Origin: Chara braunii
Taxonomy: Eukaryota > Streptophyta > Charophyceae > Charales > Characeae
Direction of reading: 5' to 3'
Assembly: GCA_003427395.1 (NCBI GenBank)
Contig: BFEA01000922.1
Location: forward strand, 57,417-121,416
Length of the DNA: 64,000 nt
Position numbers and translations under genes: made by a program
Shown here: one piece after another, positions 32,281 to 43,203 of the stretch
Numbering within the stretch: position 1 is the stretch's first letter
How the letters are laid out: each line of letters starts with the position of its first letter
Notes under the pieces: model-generated
What the model was told of the DNA's origin: nothing
The model's database searches: none
What the model saw: only the letters and a program-made list of their open reading frames with translations

Positions 32281-32478
32281 CTCTCCATTACAGTTATTTC
32301 CCTTTTGACAATGTGGTTGGGAAGTGGGAGCCATGTATGAAGACGTTGTTGGTATATTCTGCCGTAAGTGACACCCAGTTCCCAACCGTGTAGAATGTGA
32401 GGTTTTTCTTGTATGTGTGTTGTTCATTGCGTTGCAAAGACTTGCCTCCCACACATATGTCTTGAAAAGACAGGAGTT
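32281..32478. repeat. Dispersed repeat P, copy 2
   Basis: Direct partner of 31,055-31,227, with an extension (cattacagttatttccctt) that pairs with 31,311-31,400. Confidence 0.75.
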
Positions 32479-32499
32479 TTCTCTCTCTCTCTCCCTCTG

Positions 32500-32554
<55 letters not shown>

Positions 32555-32580
32555 CCCTCTCTCTCTCTCTCTCCCTCTCT
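32479..32580. repeat. CT and (TCTA)n microsatellite
   Basis: About 13 TATC/TCTA units flanked by CT tracts. Confidence 0.9.
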
Positions 32581-33165
32581 TTCTTTTTGTGGGTTTTATT
32601 TTAATCTATTTCGAGTCTGTCTGTTATTTTCAGTCTGTGTCGGTTTTTCACGAATACAAGTGCATGTGACATGATACTTCAGTACTGAGCACATCCAACG
32701 CATATTGCAATGAACGCAAGGTATATAGAAAACCCCAAGTGACACTCCGTTGCACGGTCGAATGCTCTCTTATGTGGATCGTCGAACACACACAATAACA
32801 TTGAATGTCGGCTAACCCATTAGACATTGATCATAATTCTATCACAATTTCATCACAGTTCCATGATCTTTCTATCACAAATTCATCATAATGCCACCAC
32901 ATTTTCATCACGATTCCAATATAATCTTCAACACAAAGTTTTATGTAGAACTGTTGATCAACATAGTATCGATAAATTATCAACATTTTATCAACACAAA
33001 GTTCAACAGTTTAACATATGAGTTCCTATAGACCGTATAACTTACAAACGTTGGTTTCCATCACTTCGTGTAGAACACGGGGCATGTGTCAGGATAAACA
33101 GTTGATAAACAATTTTTAAACAATTTAAAGGGGGGAGACCCAACGATAAAAAAAATAAATAAACC
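32581..33165. other. Unassigned AT-rich stretch
   Basis: It contains an array of short 'catcacaattcatca'-like words at 32,830-32,920. No gene is seen. Confidence 0.5.
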
Positions 33166-33169
33166 GATA

Positions 33170-35395
33170 ATTTTTCTGTTGAAGTTATAAAGAGGCAATT
33201 TGGAGATAGTATCGTTCAAATCGATAACATGAAGAGATATCTACGTTATTGCAAGTCTGCGATTGAATATGGAAGTGTTTTTGATATCATCTGATGTGTC
33301 GAGCATCTGGGTATAACTGATAACGTGAGAAAAAAACTCATTCGCCTTCTTCGGGTGCCCTGGACTAGAGCGCATCTCTCTAAGTACTCACTAACTCGGA
33401 TCATTGGACTATACTCGGGTATGCGCGTGATTGCATCCAAAAAGAGTCGGGGCATACTGAGAGGATGTATATCCAGGGTCGCGAGCAGGAAATACGGAGT
33501 AAACATGAGGCGAAGTCTGATTCTGAGGATATAATTCTCCACTCATATCAATCTCGCAGGAGTAAGGCCGATGCTCCAAACAACCATCCTAAAACGTGTC
33601 AAACACAAAGCGCATGACGTGGTCCAAGCGATCAAGGGTCATGTTCACCAAATCCAAGACGATCGCAAACATTTTGCACAACCACCGCAGAATATTTATT
33701 GAACAGCCTGAGTGTTCATGTCAGCATTTTGATTTTCCAAAGCAAGATGGGCATATCTCTTTCCGATTGTCTGATATTAGTTCTAACCGAATGTTGTGTA
33801 ATTCAAAAAATGTTCCTTATTTTAAAAACAAAAACAGCAAAAATACGATCTAAAGAGCAGCTGAAACCTTGCTGCCGTCTCTACCAAAAAAGTACTACAG
33901 GACAGGCCAAGAAAAATTGGATGTCGGACAATGCTTGTACCAGAGTTTAAAAATGGAACATGTTTATGAAATTGGTGTTGCTGACATTTTGGATTGGAAA
34001 AAGAAGCTGAGAGACATGGTTTGTTCCCCATTAGACCGAAATCCGGGAGAAACATTCCTTGAATGTCCTCATGTTTTTTAAAGAAAAACTAATGTGATGT
34101 TCATTGGAGTGTCAAATTACGTGATGATTGATCTAAGTATATCTGACATTCTGGATTAAAGCATGCTTATGTACAAGAAATTGAGACTAACTAAAATCGC
34201 ACCGTGGAAGAAGCAAGGGATGTACGGACATGCGTACGCTATGCCCAAAGATAAGGATGTCCTCAAACGTCAGCGGATTGTAAGGACGTTTGATGAACCT
34301 TCTCTCAGGGCATCAAAAAATTTATCCAGGTGTATTAATATTCTGATGAGATCATTGAAATTTGGCTTTGAAATTATGGGCACGAATGAACTAACTTCTC
34401 GAATAAAAAATCTAAATCAGCGGGCGGAACAAATGTATGATCGTGAATCTGATGTAGTTTGTTCGACCTTTGATGTAAAAGACATGTTTATTAACCTGGA
34501 TCACATACATATACTAAGAGCGGTTGATTGGTTAGTCTGTGAGCATATCAAACAAAATCACACACATGTAAGGATTAAACTACAGGGAAAGAAGATCGGA
34601 TTGGGAAAAGCAGGTGGCACAAGGGTGTGGAAAACTGTGAAAGTTCGGGATTTGCCTATCCTTCTACAATTTGACATCTCCCATACCTCTTTTCAAATGC
34701 AAGGAAAGATGTTGAAACAAACATTAGGAATTTCGATGGGAAAAGGATCTAGGCCGCCAATTGCGAACCTTATTTGCAATTACGATGAATATTTGTAGAT
34801 GAAGTCTCTTCGCATTGACGAAAGATTAATTCACGGACCGAGATTCGTGGAAGACGTGTTTCTTGCTATAATTGGAAGGAAAGATAATCTACAACAGGCC
34901 CAACGTATGATCAAGGAATTAAGGAGTTGCTGCCACCCATCACTAAAACTTGAATGATCTCACAATGAAGAAGCAACCGAGCTCAAATATTTGGAGACAA
35001 CAGTGTGCAAATAGAAGAACGGACCCCTCTTGAAGTGCTTACATCGACTAAAGAATCTGGAATCACTCTGGGAGGGGCCTTTCGGACACTTCCATTCGAT
35101 TAAGCATTTCAAGAGATATGGTATAGTAAGAACTAAGACACTCACAATCATCTCCACACTGCACAAGATTATAACAAATACGTCTCAGCAACAGGATACA
35201 ACAGGAGATATTAAACTGATTTTTACGGAAATAATGCTACTGGGGTATCCCACATTCATTCTCCGACAAACAGTATTAGAGGGACTTCCTCCGGATACAG
35301 TTGAACGGGTACTGGGACTGGCATTAGAGACTCTCTCGTTTTTGCAGGAACAGGTACCGACACTAACATCACAGAGACCGGAAAGTGGCTGAAAC
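33170..35395 (+). pseudogene. Reverse-transcriptase element remnant, unusual class
   Basis: Coding traces run along the plus strand in several frames, with one frame carrying the signal from 33,869 to 35,392 through several stops (including 34,079, 34,796, about 34,951 and about 35,009). The N-terminal traces include LRVPWTRAHLSKYSLTRIIG (near 33,350). The core includes AYAMPKDKDVLKRQRIVRTF, DVKDMFINLDHIHILRAVDW, then GISMGKGSRPPIANLIC followed by PRFVEDVFLAI. These match RT motifs A, B and C, with the usual (Y/F)VDD changed to FVED. The GISMGK and DVKDMF forms differ from gypsy or LINE RTs and recall Penelope-like RTs. No GIY-YIG domain was identified. The element is inactive. Confidence 0.6.
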
Positions 35396-35475
35396 GATTC
35401 TGGGACTAGCATTAGAGTCTGTAAGAGACAGTTATGCAGGAACGGATACTGATACAGGCATCGGAAAAATTTTGA
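35302..35475 (+). repeat. Tandem duplication of about 87 bp
   Basis: 'gaacgggtactgggactggc' and 'gaaacgattctgggactagc' start two imperfect units that both continue 'attagag' and a 'gcaggaac' block. It lies at the 3' edge of the RT remnant. Confidence 0.65.
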
Positions 35476-35830
35476 GCTACTAAGAAGAAAAAATTTGGGC
35501 GAGGCGCGATTACCGTTTAGAACAAAATTTTCACGTGAGAAAATGGGTCTTCTTGTGACCACTTCTTTGGATCAAAGGCGATCTACGGTGATCTTAGGCA
35601 GAAGGAGGATCGGACGGAGATGGGACGAGGATCTCGAACTTAGTAAGATACGGCTCGAGAGCGTGGAAGCACACATATTTAAGGAGTGAGGGAAGGTTAA
35701 GTCGTCGCCTGAGTGGACGAGGCAGAAGGGCGATGCTGGATGCTCTCTAAGCTTTCCAGTCCTTCCATTTGGCACATTATGTCCTCCTCGAGAGTAAAGC
35801 CTCACATTTTGTGCTATCTATGAATGTGCC
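35396..35830. other. Unassigned
   Basis: No recognised feature. It lies between the RT remnant and a CT microsatellite. Confidence 0.4.
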
Positions 35831-35831
35831 C

Positions 35832-35837
<6 letters not shown>

Positions 35838-35906
<69 letters not shown>

Positions 35907-36004
35907 NCAGAAGAATGAGCGGAGGAGGAGGAGGAGGGAAGAAGAAGAAGAAGAAGAAGAAGAAGAAGAAGAAGAAGAAGAAGAAGAAGAAGAAGAAGAA
36001 GAAG
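35838..36004. repeat. (CT)n and (GAA)n microsatellites
   Basis: CT tract 35,838-35,906, one N at 35,907, then GGA/GAA repeats to 36,004. The Ser, Phe, Lys and Glu homopolymer ORFs here are artefacts. Confidence 0.95.
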
Positions 36005-36191
36005 ACCGGCACTCCACGTCGACGGGGGGCAGGGGATGTCAGCAGGCAGGAGCACCACGATCGACAACGCTGGCGACGGGCGATGGACGACACGACGACG
36101 ACGGGCGAGTGAAGCTCCCAGGCGATGGCGACGAGGGCAGCTACTTCGACGAGGGGCAGCAGCACGAACGCATGCGGCTGGAGCAGCTATC

Positions 36192-36311
36192 GAGGCCCCG
36201 TTTGGACAGCCAATGCAGGCTGCCCCAGCCAGTCGCTAGTTCAAACGGGGCCTCCATTTCCCACCAAAAACGAACGGCCCTCTGGCCGTCGATTATGGAT
36301 GATCGACGGCC
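36192..36311. repeat. Two consecutive perfect hairpins
   Basis: GAGGCCCCGTTTG (36192-36204) pairs with CAAACGGGGCCTC (36242-36254). Directly after, GGCCGTCGAT (36284-36293) pairs with ATCGACGGCC (36302-36311). This may be a transposon end or small foldback sequence. Confidence 0.65.
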
Positions 36312-36525
36312 AAATTCAAAAAAAAAAAACAGGCCTCACAGGCCCGACGCGCCGTTTTCTCGGCGTGGTCGGACCCGGTAGGCCCTGCGGAGGCCAAAAC
36401 CACCCGATGTGGGGTCGGAAACCCCCCGCCAACAAGGTGTGCTGGGGGTGCCCGTCCCCCAACCGGGCCGCCCAGGACCTCCCCCGGGCGGGCGCCGGTC
36501 GGCCGGGCGGCCCGGATCCGTACTC

Positions 36526-36664
36526 AGCCATTTCGTCAAAATGGACATTTTTAATTTTTTGAACGAAATTAAGACTGAGTTTTTTGGCCAAAAACTCGTC
36601 AAAATTTGCTGTTCCTGAGGGTCCCCCTGGCTGTACATGGACCTTGCTTGGGACCAGGCACCTC
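36526..36664. mobile_element. Foldback element, left half only (copy 2)
   Basis: 'agccatttcgtcaaaatgga' to 'gggaccaggcacctcc' matches the left half of the element at 50,346-50,691. ACTC again precedes it (36,522-36,525). At the position of the palindrome centre it is replaced by the 3' end of a minus-strand SINE. Confidence 0.7.
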
Positions 36665-36863
36665 CTTGGGTGGCGCGCAGGCACTGTCTGTAGTAGCTTA
36701 CCTGTGTCCTGTCTGTAGTAGCTTACCTGTGTCTGCAAGTGACCGTGCGTTATGTAAGCGCCCCCTGGGGTCTCTGTGCAGAGGTGCGGAGTTTTGAGCC
36801 CGCAACCTCAGACCACAATGTGCATTGACAACCCGTGCCCTAGCCACTGAGCCACAGGCCACT
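36660..36863 (-). mobile_element. tRNA-derived SINE (family S1), minus copy
   Basis: Read on the minus strand: TGGCCTGTGGCTCAGTGGCT gives an A box, and GAGGTTGCGGGCTCAAAACTCC gives a B-box-like block at tRNA spacing. The body 'cttacataacgcac' and the end 'ccacccaagg' are shared with 55,303-55,495. A 25-bp 'gtctgtagtagcttacctgt' duplication lies in the body. Confidence 0.7.
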
Positions 36864-38021
36864 TACTGCATACTTGTGCCTTAACGCTGCCAATATGCCA
36901 CCCTTTTCTTTCGCTCCTTCCGTTTCCGGCCACCAAGCTTTCAAGAGTGAAAGATCACAAGCCCATCTCTTTCTTTTCTTTTTTCCTTTTTTTGTCCATC
37001 TCAGTTTGTGATTTCTGCACCTAACCTGGTGAGAATGAACCTTTCCAGTTAAGTCTGCCCAGGTGCATGGACAATTAGTATTGTTACAGTCCCAGGCTAG
37101 CCTGAGGAGTTCAAACTCAAGTGGGCTATTTCTGCCTTGGCTTGTTTTCGAAGTGCAAGGCGTACTGTTGCAACTCAGGACAGATTGTATTCTAGGCACA
37201 CTGTGAAAGGGCTGAAACATCTGCATGTAATTATGAACGAAAGAAAAAATCCCATTGCCTCATGTTTGCCACTCTGTCAACCTGAAAGTCTGCCACATGT
37301 GGGTTGTTGCGGGACCATGTGCCAGCTGCCCAGAGCTGTCCTACATGTGCACCTCACCAAGGCCACCTCTTCCTGATGCTGATTCTGTCTTCACCAGAAA
37401 GTATAAGGACTATGGAGTGGATATGCCACGTGTGCGATATGGACTACTTCAATGAAGGCTGAGTCAGAGGTGCATGACTCCATCCACTGGCTGTGACAAG
37501 GCGGCATGACAGGACAGCATGGAACACGCACATCCAATCATAATTGAATTTCTCTCAAGGGCTGAAGTTCAGCCAGTGTTACAACCTGGTCTACTGGCAG
37601 GGACAAAAGAAACGCCCAGGTGCAGGTCATGGTCCGAATCTTCTGAGTCCTTCTACAACAGGGACTTCACTCTGGCCAAAACTATGAAAATAGTACCCAC
37701 CCAAGCCCCTTGAAGCTTTCAAAAGACAACACCGGGCCATCAAAACTGGTCAACAAACAGTAAGTGGACTTCTGGGTCACATTTGGAGTTTGGGTGGATT
37801 TTTTCCCTTCCTAGTACCTACCCACCGTACGGCATGTGTGGCCATGAATCGCCCTAAAATACAGGTATAATGACCATGCCTTCTATTTGTGGGGCAGAGA
37901 GTATATGCTCTTTCAGAATCTACAGTCCACACTCAAAGCAGAAATTTTTTCAAATGAAACGGTATTCACCAATTCGTGGTAGTTGAGACAGATCCCAGGG
38001 CTCGATCCCTAGTTCCCCAAC
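36864..38021. other. Unassigned, left of the adapter junction
   Basis: No recognised gene or repeat. The right edge is artificial. Confidence 0.4.
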
Positions 38022-38059
38022 CTGTCTCTTATACACATCTAGATGTGTATAAGAGACAG
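38022..38059. other. Nextera mate-pair junction adapter (assembly artefact)
   Basis: CTGTCTCTTATACACATCT at 38022-38040 is followed directly by its reverse complement at 38041-38059. This is exactly the Tn5 mosaic end pair of the circularised Nextera mate-pair library. Its translation gives the well known false peptide SYTHLDVYKRQ. Sequence on the two sides may not be contiguous in the genome. Confidence 0.97.
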
Positions 38060-38768
38060 GTGTGTCACTGTGTGTGTCTCTCTTTTCCTTTCTTTCTTTC
38101 TTCGCCCTCGCCCCGCCCCTGCCACACCCGTTTTTCTTTTAGTTCTTTTGATTTTTTTTTCTTCTATGAGTGAGAGGTTTCGTTTTTGAAGTTTTTCGTC
38201 TTTTTTTTTCTTCTTTTCTTTTTCGTTTGCTCTGTTTTTCTGGGTGTTACCGGTCGTTGGCAGCCAGGTACCCCGCCCGACGTGGCACGTTAACGGCCGC
38301 GTCGGCAAAAAATAACTGGGGCAGGTACCGGTGCCTTAATCATTCAGTTCAAGCACTTGGCCACATTTCTGCATATTGCATTCGTAGGTTCACTATAGAC
38401 TGGGCAGACTGGCCTGCTCTTGGTAATGTCTTTGTGCTTGGGCAGGGCTGCGTATGGTAGACCTCCCTGTCCTCTTTCAGTACCATCAGGGACATTTTAA
38501 ATCTCATGTTGCATATATTGATGGGAAACTGTTTGTGGGGTGAGGACACTGGGGTGGAGGGGGCCTCAAATGGAGTTAAGGGGGTAGTCGGTGCATAGTG
38601 GTGGAGTGGGAAGTGCAACCTGGGTGGTGGACCCAACCAATAAAACCTTTTGTCTGCAATAATTTTGCCATCTCGGCTGGCACAGGTGATGACCGGTCCT
38701 ATCAGATTCTGGAATCCAGAAGCATGAGGGACGGTCTGGACTACATGACACACATGTGGCTTGGGAGG
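38060..38768. other. Unassigned, right of the adapter junction
   Basis: A pyrimidine-rich tract (38,075-38,230) and then ordinary sequence. No recognised gene. Confidence 0.4.
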
Positions 38769-39203
38769 CCAGCGGCCTAGCTCAGTTGGTAAGGCACACA
38801 AGTGGCATTCAGGAGGTCTTGGTTTCAATCCCCATTGGCCTGATGTACATCAATCCCCATTGGCCTCATGTACATTCCTGGGCAAGCTTGGTGCCCACCA
38901 CCTAGAGATAGGCCACTGGATCCCCCAATCGGCATTGAGCAGAGTCTGCTGATGTTCGTAGGGGAGGGGACCTGAGGGGAGGCACAGGGATTGGTCCGGT
39001 TGGCATGGTTCCTGATGCTACCGGCTGTCCCCTGGCCGGTATCGCCCACCTGCAGGTCGGGTGCAGCTTCTGTGTTCTCTCGTGGACACAGTTACGGCTG
39101 CTACGGGGTTCCCCGTACGACTACAAGTAGTAGTACTGTAAGTAGGTAGGTAGTGTGAAATGAAATGGAGAGCAGATTGTAGCTTAAAAAAAAAAAAAAA
39201 AAA
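38769..39203 (+). mobile_element. tRNA-derived SINE (family S2) with poly(A)
   Basis: The head GGCGGCCTAGCTCAGTTGG contains a canonical A box, and GGTCTTGGTTTCAATCCCC contains a B box at normal tRNA spacing. A partial duplication ('caatccccattggcct') follows the head. The body runs about 350 bp to an 18-base poly(A) at 39,186-39,203. It is a near-complete SINE by appearance. Confidence 0.75.
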
Positions 39204-39616
39204 GAAGTGAGACCTGACAGGATTGCCGACTGTGCAAAGAATGTGGTCAAGGTGCGGTGAATCTCCATCTTGCAGATGATTCTAACCCACATGGCATGTG
39301 TGTGATTTACCCCTTACAGTGGGTCCCAGGCTCACTGATGGTAATTACCTGCATGGACAATCGGGATGACCATTGCTCTGTTAGGGCATCCCTGGCCCAG
39401 ATGTCCATGCTGCGATGAGGGTGGAGCCCACTGGCCTATGTGCCGACTCTAACCTTGATAAAGCCCCATATGGAACTGGAACATCGCTTGACATGTAGGT
39501 TAGATAGGGTTGTTGATGGCTTGCAACGTCACACAGCAGATTATGATATGATGGGCGGGATGTCATAACTTGTAGTCTGGTGCTGTCCTGTGTCTACATT
39601 TGCATACTGGTGCCTT

Positions 39617-40255
39617 TTTTTTTTTTTTTTTTTTCAAAGCGCAGGGTGTTGTAGAGGCCCAGGACCAGACACACGGTGATTGCTCGCAGTGGGCAACCAA
39701 TGGTTGTCCTGACAAGGTGAGGCCACCTCACAACCCATCCTCCGTCAATATTCCTAGCGCACCCGCTATCCCTACTATGCAACCTCAGTGTGACCAGCAC
39801 TCAGGACCATCACCCTACCAGTATAGAGGGCAGCTTGGACCGAATAGCAGTGACAGGCACCAATGCTGGGCAGTACCCAGCTGTAGTGGAAGTGGAAGTG
39901 GATGAACCTTGCCGTATGGGAACTTCGGATGCCATGCTCAAGCAGTCTTCTACAGGCCCCAATAGTCAGAGAGTCTACCCGATTAGCTGGCGCAAGCAGT
40001 TAGGTGAGGCAGCCTGGCGCCCACGGACACATCCTACCATCCTTCCCCTGATTTGCCGAAGGCTGGGCGGGACTCGGACTAGCCGGAGCAGCTCATATCC
40101 CTACCCTACCCTGGAGTCTGAGCCAAGCAAGAGCAGACTCCCTGAGACAACCAAGCGGTTCTATCCAAGCATCAGCAGGAACCACACCCAATGGCACCCT
40201 GTCCAACCTACCTGCTCACAGTGAAACGTGTGCTAGACCCCGCTCGGTGACCAGA
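39617..40255 (-). repeat. Poly(A)-tailed dispersed repeat T, minus copy
   Basis: On the minus strand it ends CCTCTACAACACCCTGCGC then poly(A) (poly(T) at 39,617-39,638). The body matches 54,770-55,215 in order (ggaccatc.ccctacc, ccttgc.gaatg, ggcaccctatccaac), with about 170 extra bp at 39,970-40,140. It is probably a SINE or LINE 3' end. The Ser/Pro ORF inside is not convincing. Confidence 0.6.
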
Positions 40256-40700
40256 CCCCCCCTGAGCAGCTAGGATAGCGGTGTACAGATGCGCCGGTAG
40301 GCTGTGTGAGTGCCAGTAGGCAGTGTATAGTAATGTGTATAGATGCCTGTAGGCGGCATGTAGAGGTGTATGTGTAGTAGTATACCCAGAGGCTGAGGAT
40401 GTACTACGAGCTGTGTTGCGAGATGTATATGACCGGAGCCTAGATATGTGCAGTACTACGTAGAGGAAACTATGTGTCAGCATTCATAGACTGTGTATTG
40501 GGTCCAATGGACCAAACATATATATGGTATGTGAAGGGATGACGGGCCAAGTTGGACAAGAACCCCCCCAAAGTCCTGAGCCAGCCTCAAACCCGTAATC
40601 TATAGCATGTAGCCAGAATGTGGGCAACAATCGCAAACCGTACGTAACAGAAAGAAGGACAAATCGGCGCGCGATAGTGCTAACACCGGCGCCATGGAAA
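40256..40700. other. Unassigned
   Basis: Short GT/TA-rich repeats of 'tgtgtatag' and 'gtaggc' at 40,280-40,400. No gene is seen. Confidence 0.4.
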
Positions 40701-40715
40701 GGGAGATGGGGGCGC

Positions 40716-40925
40716 TGCGAACGCGGGCGTTGCTGCTGGTGTGGGTGCGCGCTTCCGAGGGGCCACGTGGACACTGGTGGTGGGTGCACTGGCGAGGAGT
40801 GAGGGCATGCTCAGCGAGTGCAGCTGGCAGAGCGGGTGGGCGCGCATTATGGGGCAAGCGCGTGCTACTGGCAGCGTGGGAGCGGGCTTCAAACAAAGTT
40901 CGCGGACATTGCTGGTGGTCGGGCA
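40716..40925. repeat. Imperfect 137-bp tandem duplication
   Basis: 'gcgttgctgctggtgtgggt' onward (40,725) is repeated with changes from 'gcgtgctactggcagcgtgg' (40,860), each ending in a 'gacactggtggt' or 'gacattgctggt' block. Confidence 0.55.
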
Positions 40926-41472
40926 AGCGCTACTGGGTGCGCTGCTGGCTGGAGAGCGGCCATGGCAGTTTTCTGTTTACTGGCCGCCACGTTAGCGCTG
41001 ACTTGGCGTCGTCGTCTTCTATACCTGGGGCGGGTGTTGGCTAGTTGCGAAGATTTTTTGGGGGCATTACAAGGCGAGAACGTGGAACCATAACGTCACT
41101 CGATATTTCCTGTCCTTTGAAAGCACATCGTGCCATCTCGCAACTTCGTGCTTCATTCGGGCGATACCACAGGCTAGTATGTCGAATGGATGGGAGCTTG
41201 CTGTCTTTTTTGAAGATAAAAGCTCCTTGACGAATCACTCTCGTTCTTTTACTTGCGGGTTATAGTGGAGGGATGCCGGCTTGCCACGATGGGAGAAGAG
41301 AAGAGTGATATCACAGGGAGTGGGAGGATGATAGACATAAGATATTGAGTGCGGACTCTACGAGCGTTGCGACGGTCTCTGCAAGAGGAAGCTGCTTCGA
41401 CTGGGGGACTTTCTTCTTCGGCTCGCCAGCGTAGTCTTCTTTTTTTCATCATTGGTGATGATCAACAGGGCT

Positions 41473-41850
41473 CTTTTTTTTTTTTTTTTTTAAGAAACGC
41501 CCCCTACAGTGTTAGTGGTGCTGATAAGAGCAGACACCACTACCACCCGGGAGACGGCTCCATCTATTGGTGGGGAGCATCACCTGCTGGAAAGCGGGTC
41601 CAGCGTCCCATTTACATCAGATCAATCATGCAGAGTGTTCCTGCCAGCATTGATTGCCCTGGGGTACAGGGGATTGACTGAGCAGGCTTTTTGGGGCAAG
41701 GGAGGGACCTCTTCACCTTGCGAACGGCGCCGAGTACTAACACTCTCATTCTGGTTCCTCCCTCCCCCCCCCATACTTCTTAAAACCAGAGATACCTGAC
41801 CTAGCAAACTATTAACTGCTAGCCTGGGCCCTGAACCCTTGTTGTCATCC
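41473..41850 (-). mobile_element. LINE 3' untranslated region and poly(A)
   Basis: Directly downstream of the LINE coding end on the minus strand, it finishes in poly(A) (poly(T) at 41,473-41,491). The same sequence, including GGGACGCTGGACCCGCTTTC and the complement of 'atctattggtggggagcatc', occurs at 56,209-56,520 and in altered form at 47,792-48,140. Confidence 0.65.
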
Positions 41851-43203
41851 ATCCCTCACATACCATTCTAAGTCTACTAGGCTGTTTGAAGGGGGGGGGA
41901 AGAGGTCAGGAAACTCTTGGGCGGGTTTCATTGGGATAGCTGTGTCTATCTTTGTCCAGTCGTTGAATAATAGCCAGTAGTCCAATATTTCCCCTGTTTT
42001 CTGTCCTCCTTTCCATTCCACTCTCCCTATCCTTCCCCCTTTGTCCCCCCCCAGCCAGCTCGAGCTGAAATTTTGGATTTTTTGTTGGATGTCACTTCTT
42101 GAGAGTAATGTCTGTGTCTGAGCTTTGACTGCTTCCCATTCCGCAATGATTTCTGTTTGGATCTGTTGCTGGATACCGTCCATGAATTCTGGACCTTCTA
42201 GTCTTACCCGTTCCATCTCGTGGGTACAACGCCGTAGCCAGAGAGCCCAAAGCACTGCCCTGCGTCCTAATTTGAAATTAATGGTGAAATCGTCCAGCCC
42301 ATCTTCGGTCCACGTTTCGCAGAGCAGGGATTTCCAATCCCACGGCCATGTGGTTTGCGTTTCTAATTGGTCTCAGATTCTATCCCACCATCTCCATAGC
42401 CAAATTGCACCTGGGCACTGAAGAAATATATGCTCAATAGTTTCGGGCCTTTTCCGGGACGGAAACGCGTCCGTGCACAGTCTGCACCAGGGCAGGGCTT
42501 TCCCCATTTGCTCCAGACGAGTTCTGTCTATGAGCCAGTCATTGGTCGGGAGGCAACGGTGCTCTATCTGTCATTGCAGCGAGGCGAATTTTGCAGGTTT
42601 GACTTCTGCCATTTTAAACCATTTCATTTTTTTTAGGTCATCTTTGCTTACATTCAATTGCCTCATCCAACGCTCCTCCACCCGATCTCGCAGGGATTTT
42701 GTGAATTTCCTACCCTTCCTTGTAGGTGTTGACCATGTCCATTCTGTCGGGTCCAGGGCTAGTAGGTGAACCGGGACATGCGGGAGGTAGGCTATCGATT
42801 GTTCTTTCTCGTGAAGCACACTAATTCTGAACAACTCTTCTTTTCGGTATATTTTTGCTTCCTTCGGTTCTGTTTTTTGAATCTCATTGTTCTATTTCAC
42901 CTGATAGAGATTCATCTCCACTGTCCCATTAGTATCATGTTGCACAATCTTACCCACCACCCCTGGACAATCCCTGATTGCCACCCAGTCCGATTCTTGC
43001 AGTGCGGGGCCTTTCCTGAGAATCCTCCACCAGTCAAGGGGGATCTTTTCTATTAGGGCCTCAAGAGACTCCTCCAATATGTGGCAGTAGCGTAGTTTCT
43101 CTCTTAGCTGCCCCGGGTTGACCCACTCACTATTATCCGTGTCTCATATGTCTTTGATCCTAGTTACCCCCCGCTTGACCCAACTCCTGTGTATCTTTTT
43201 AAC
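41851..43203 (-). pseudogene. LINE ORF2, 3' part (RT zinc-binding domain)
   Basis: On the minus strand the conceptual protein contains LPTNDWLIDRTRLEQM, then WCRLCTD and ETIEHIFLQCPGAIWLWRWW, the C-x2-C...H-x4-C zinc-binding domain typical of plant non-LTR reverse transcriptases. RAVLWALWLRRCTHEM follows, and a 136-aa open C-terminus ends near 41,851. Stops (including TGA at about 42,374 and one at 42,892) and frame changes show it is dead. It continues across an insertion into 44,625-45,463. Confidence 0.75.

Noticed and set aside
35777-36381. Ser/Lys/Glu-rich ORFs
   Set aside because: CT and GAA microsatellites read in several frames.
37976-38173. ORF containing SYTHLDVYKRQ
   Set aside because: Those residues are encoded by a sequencing adapter.
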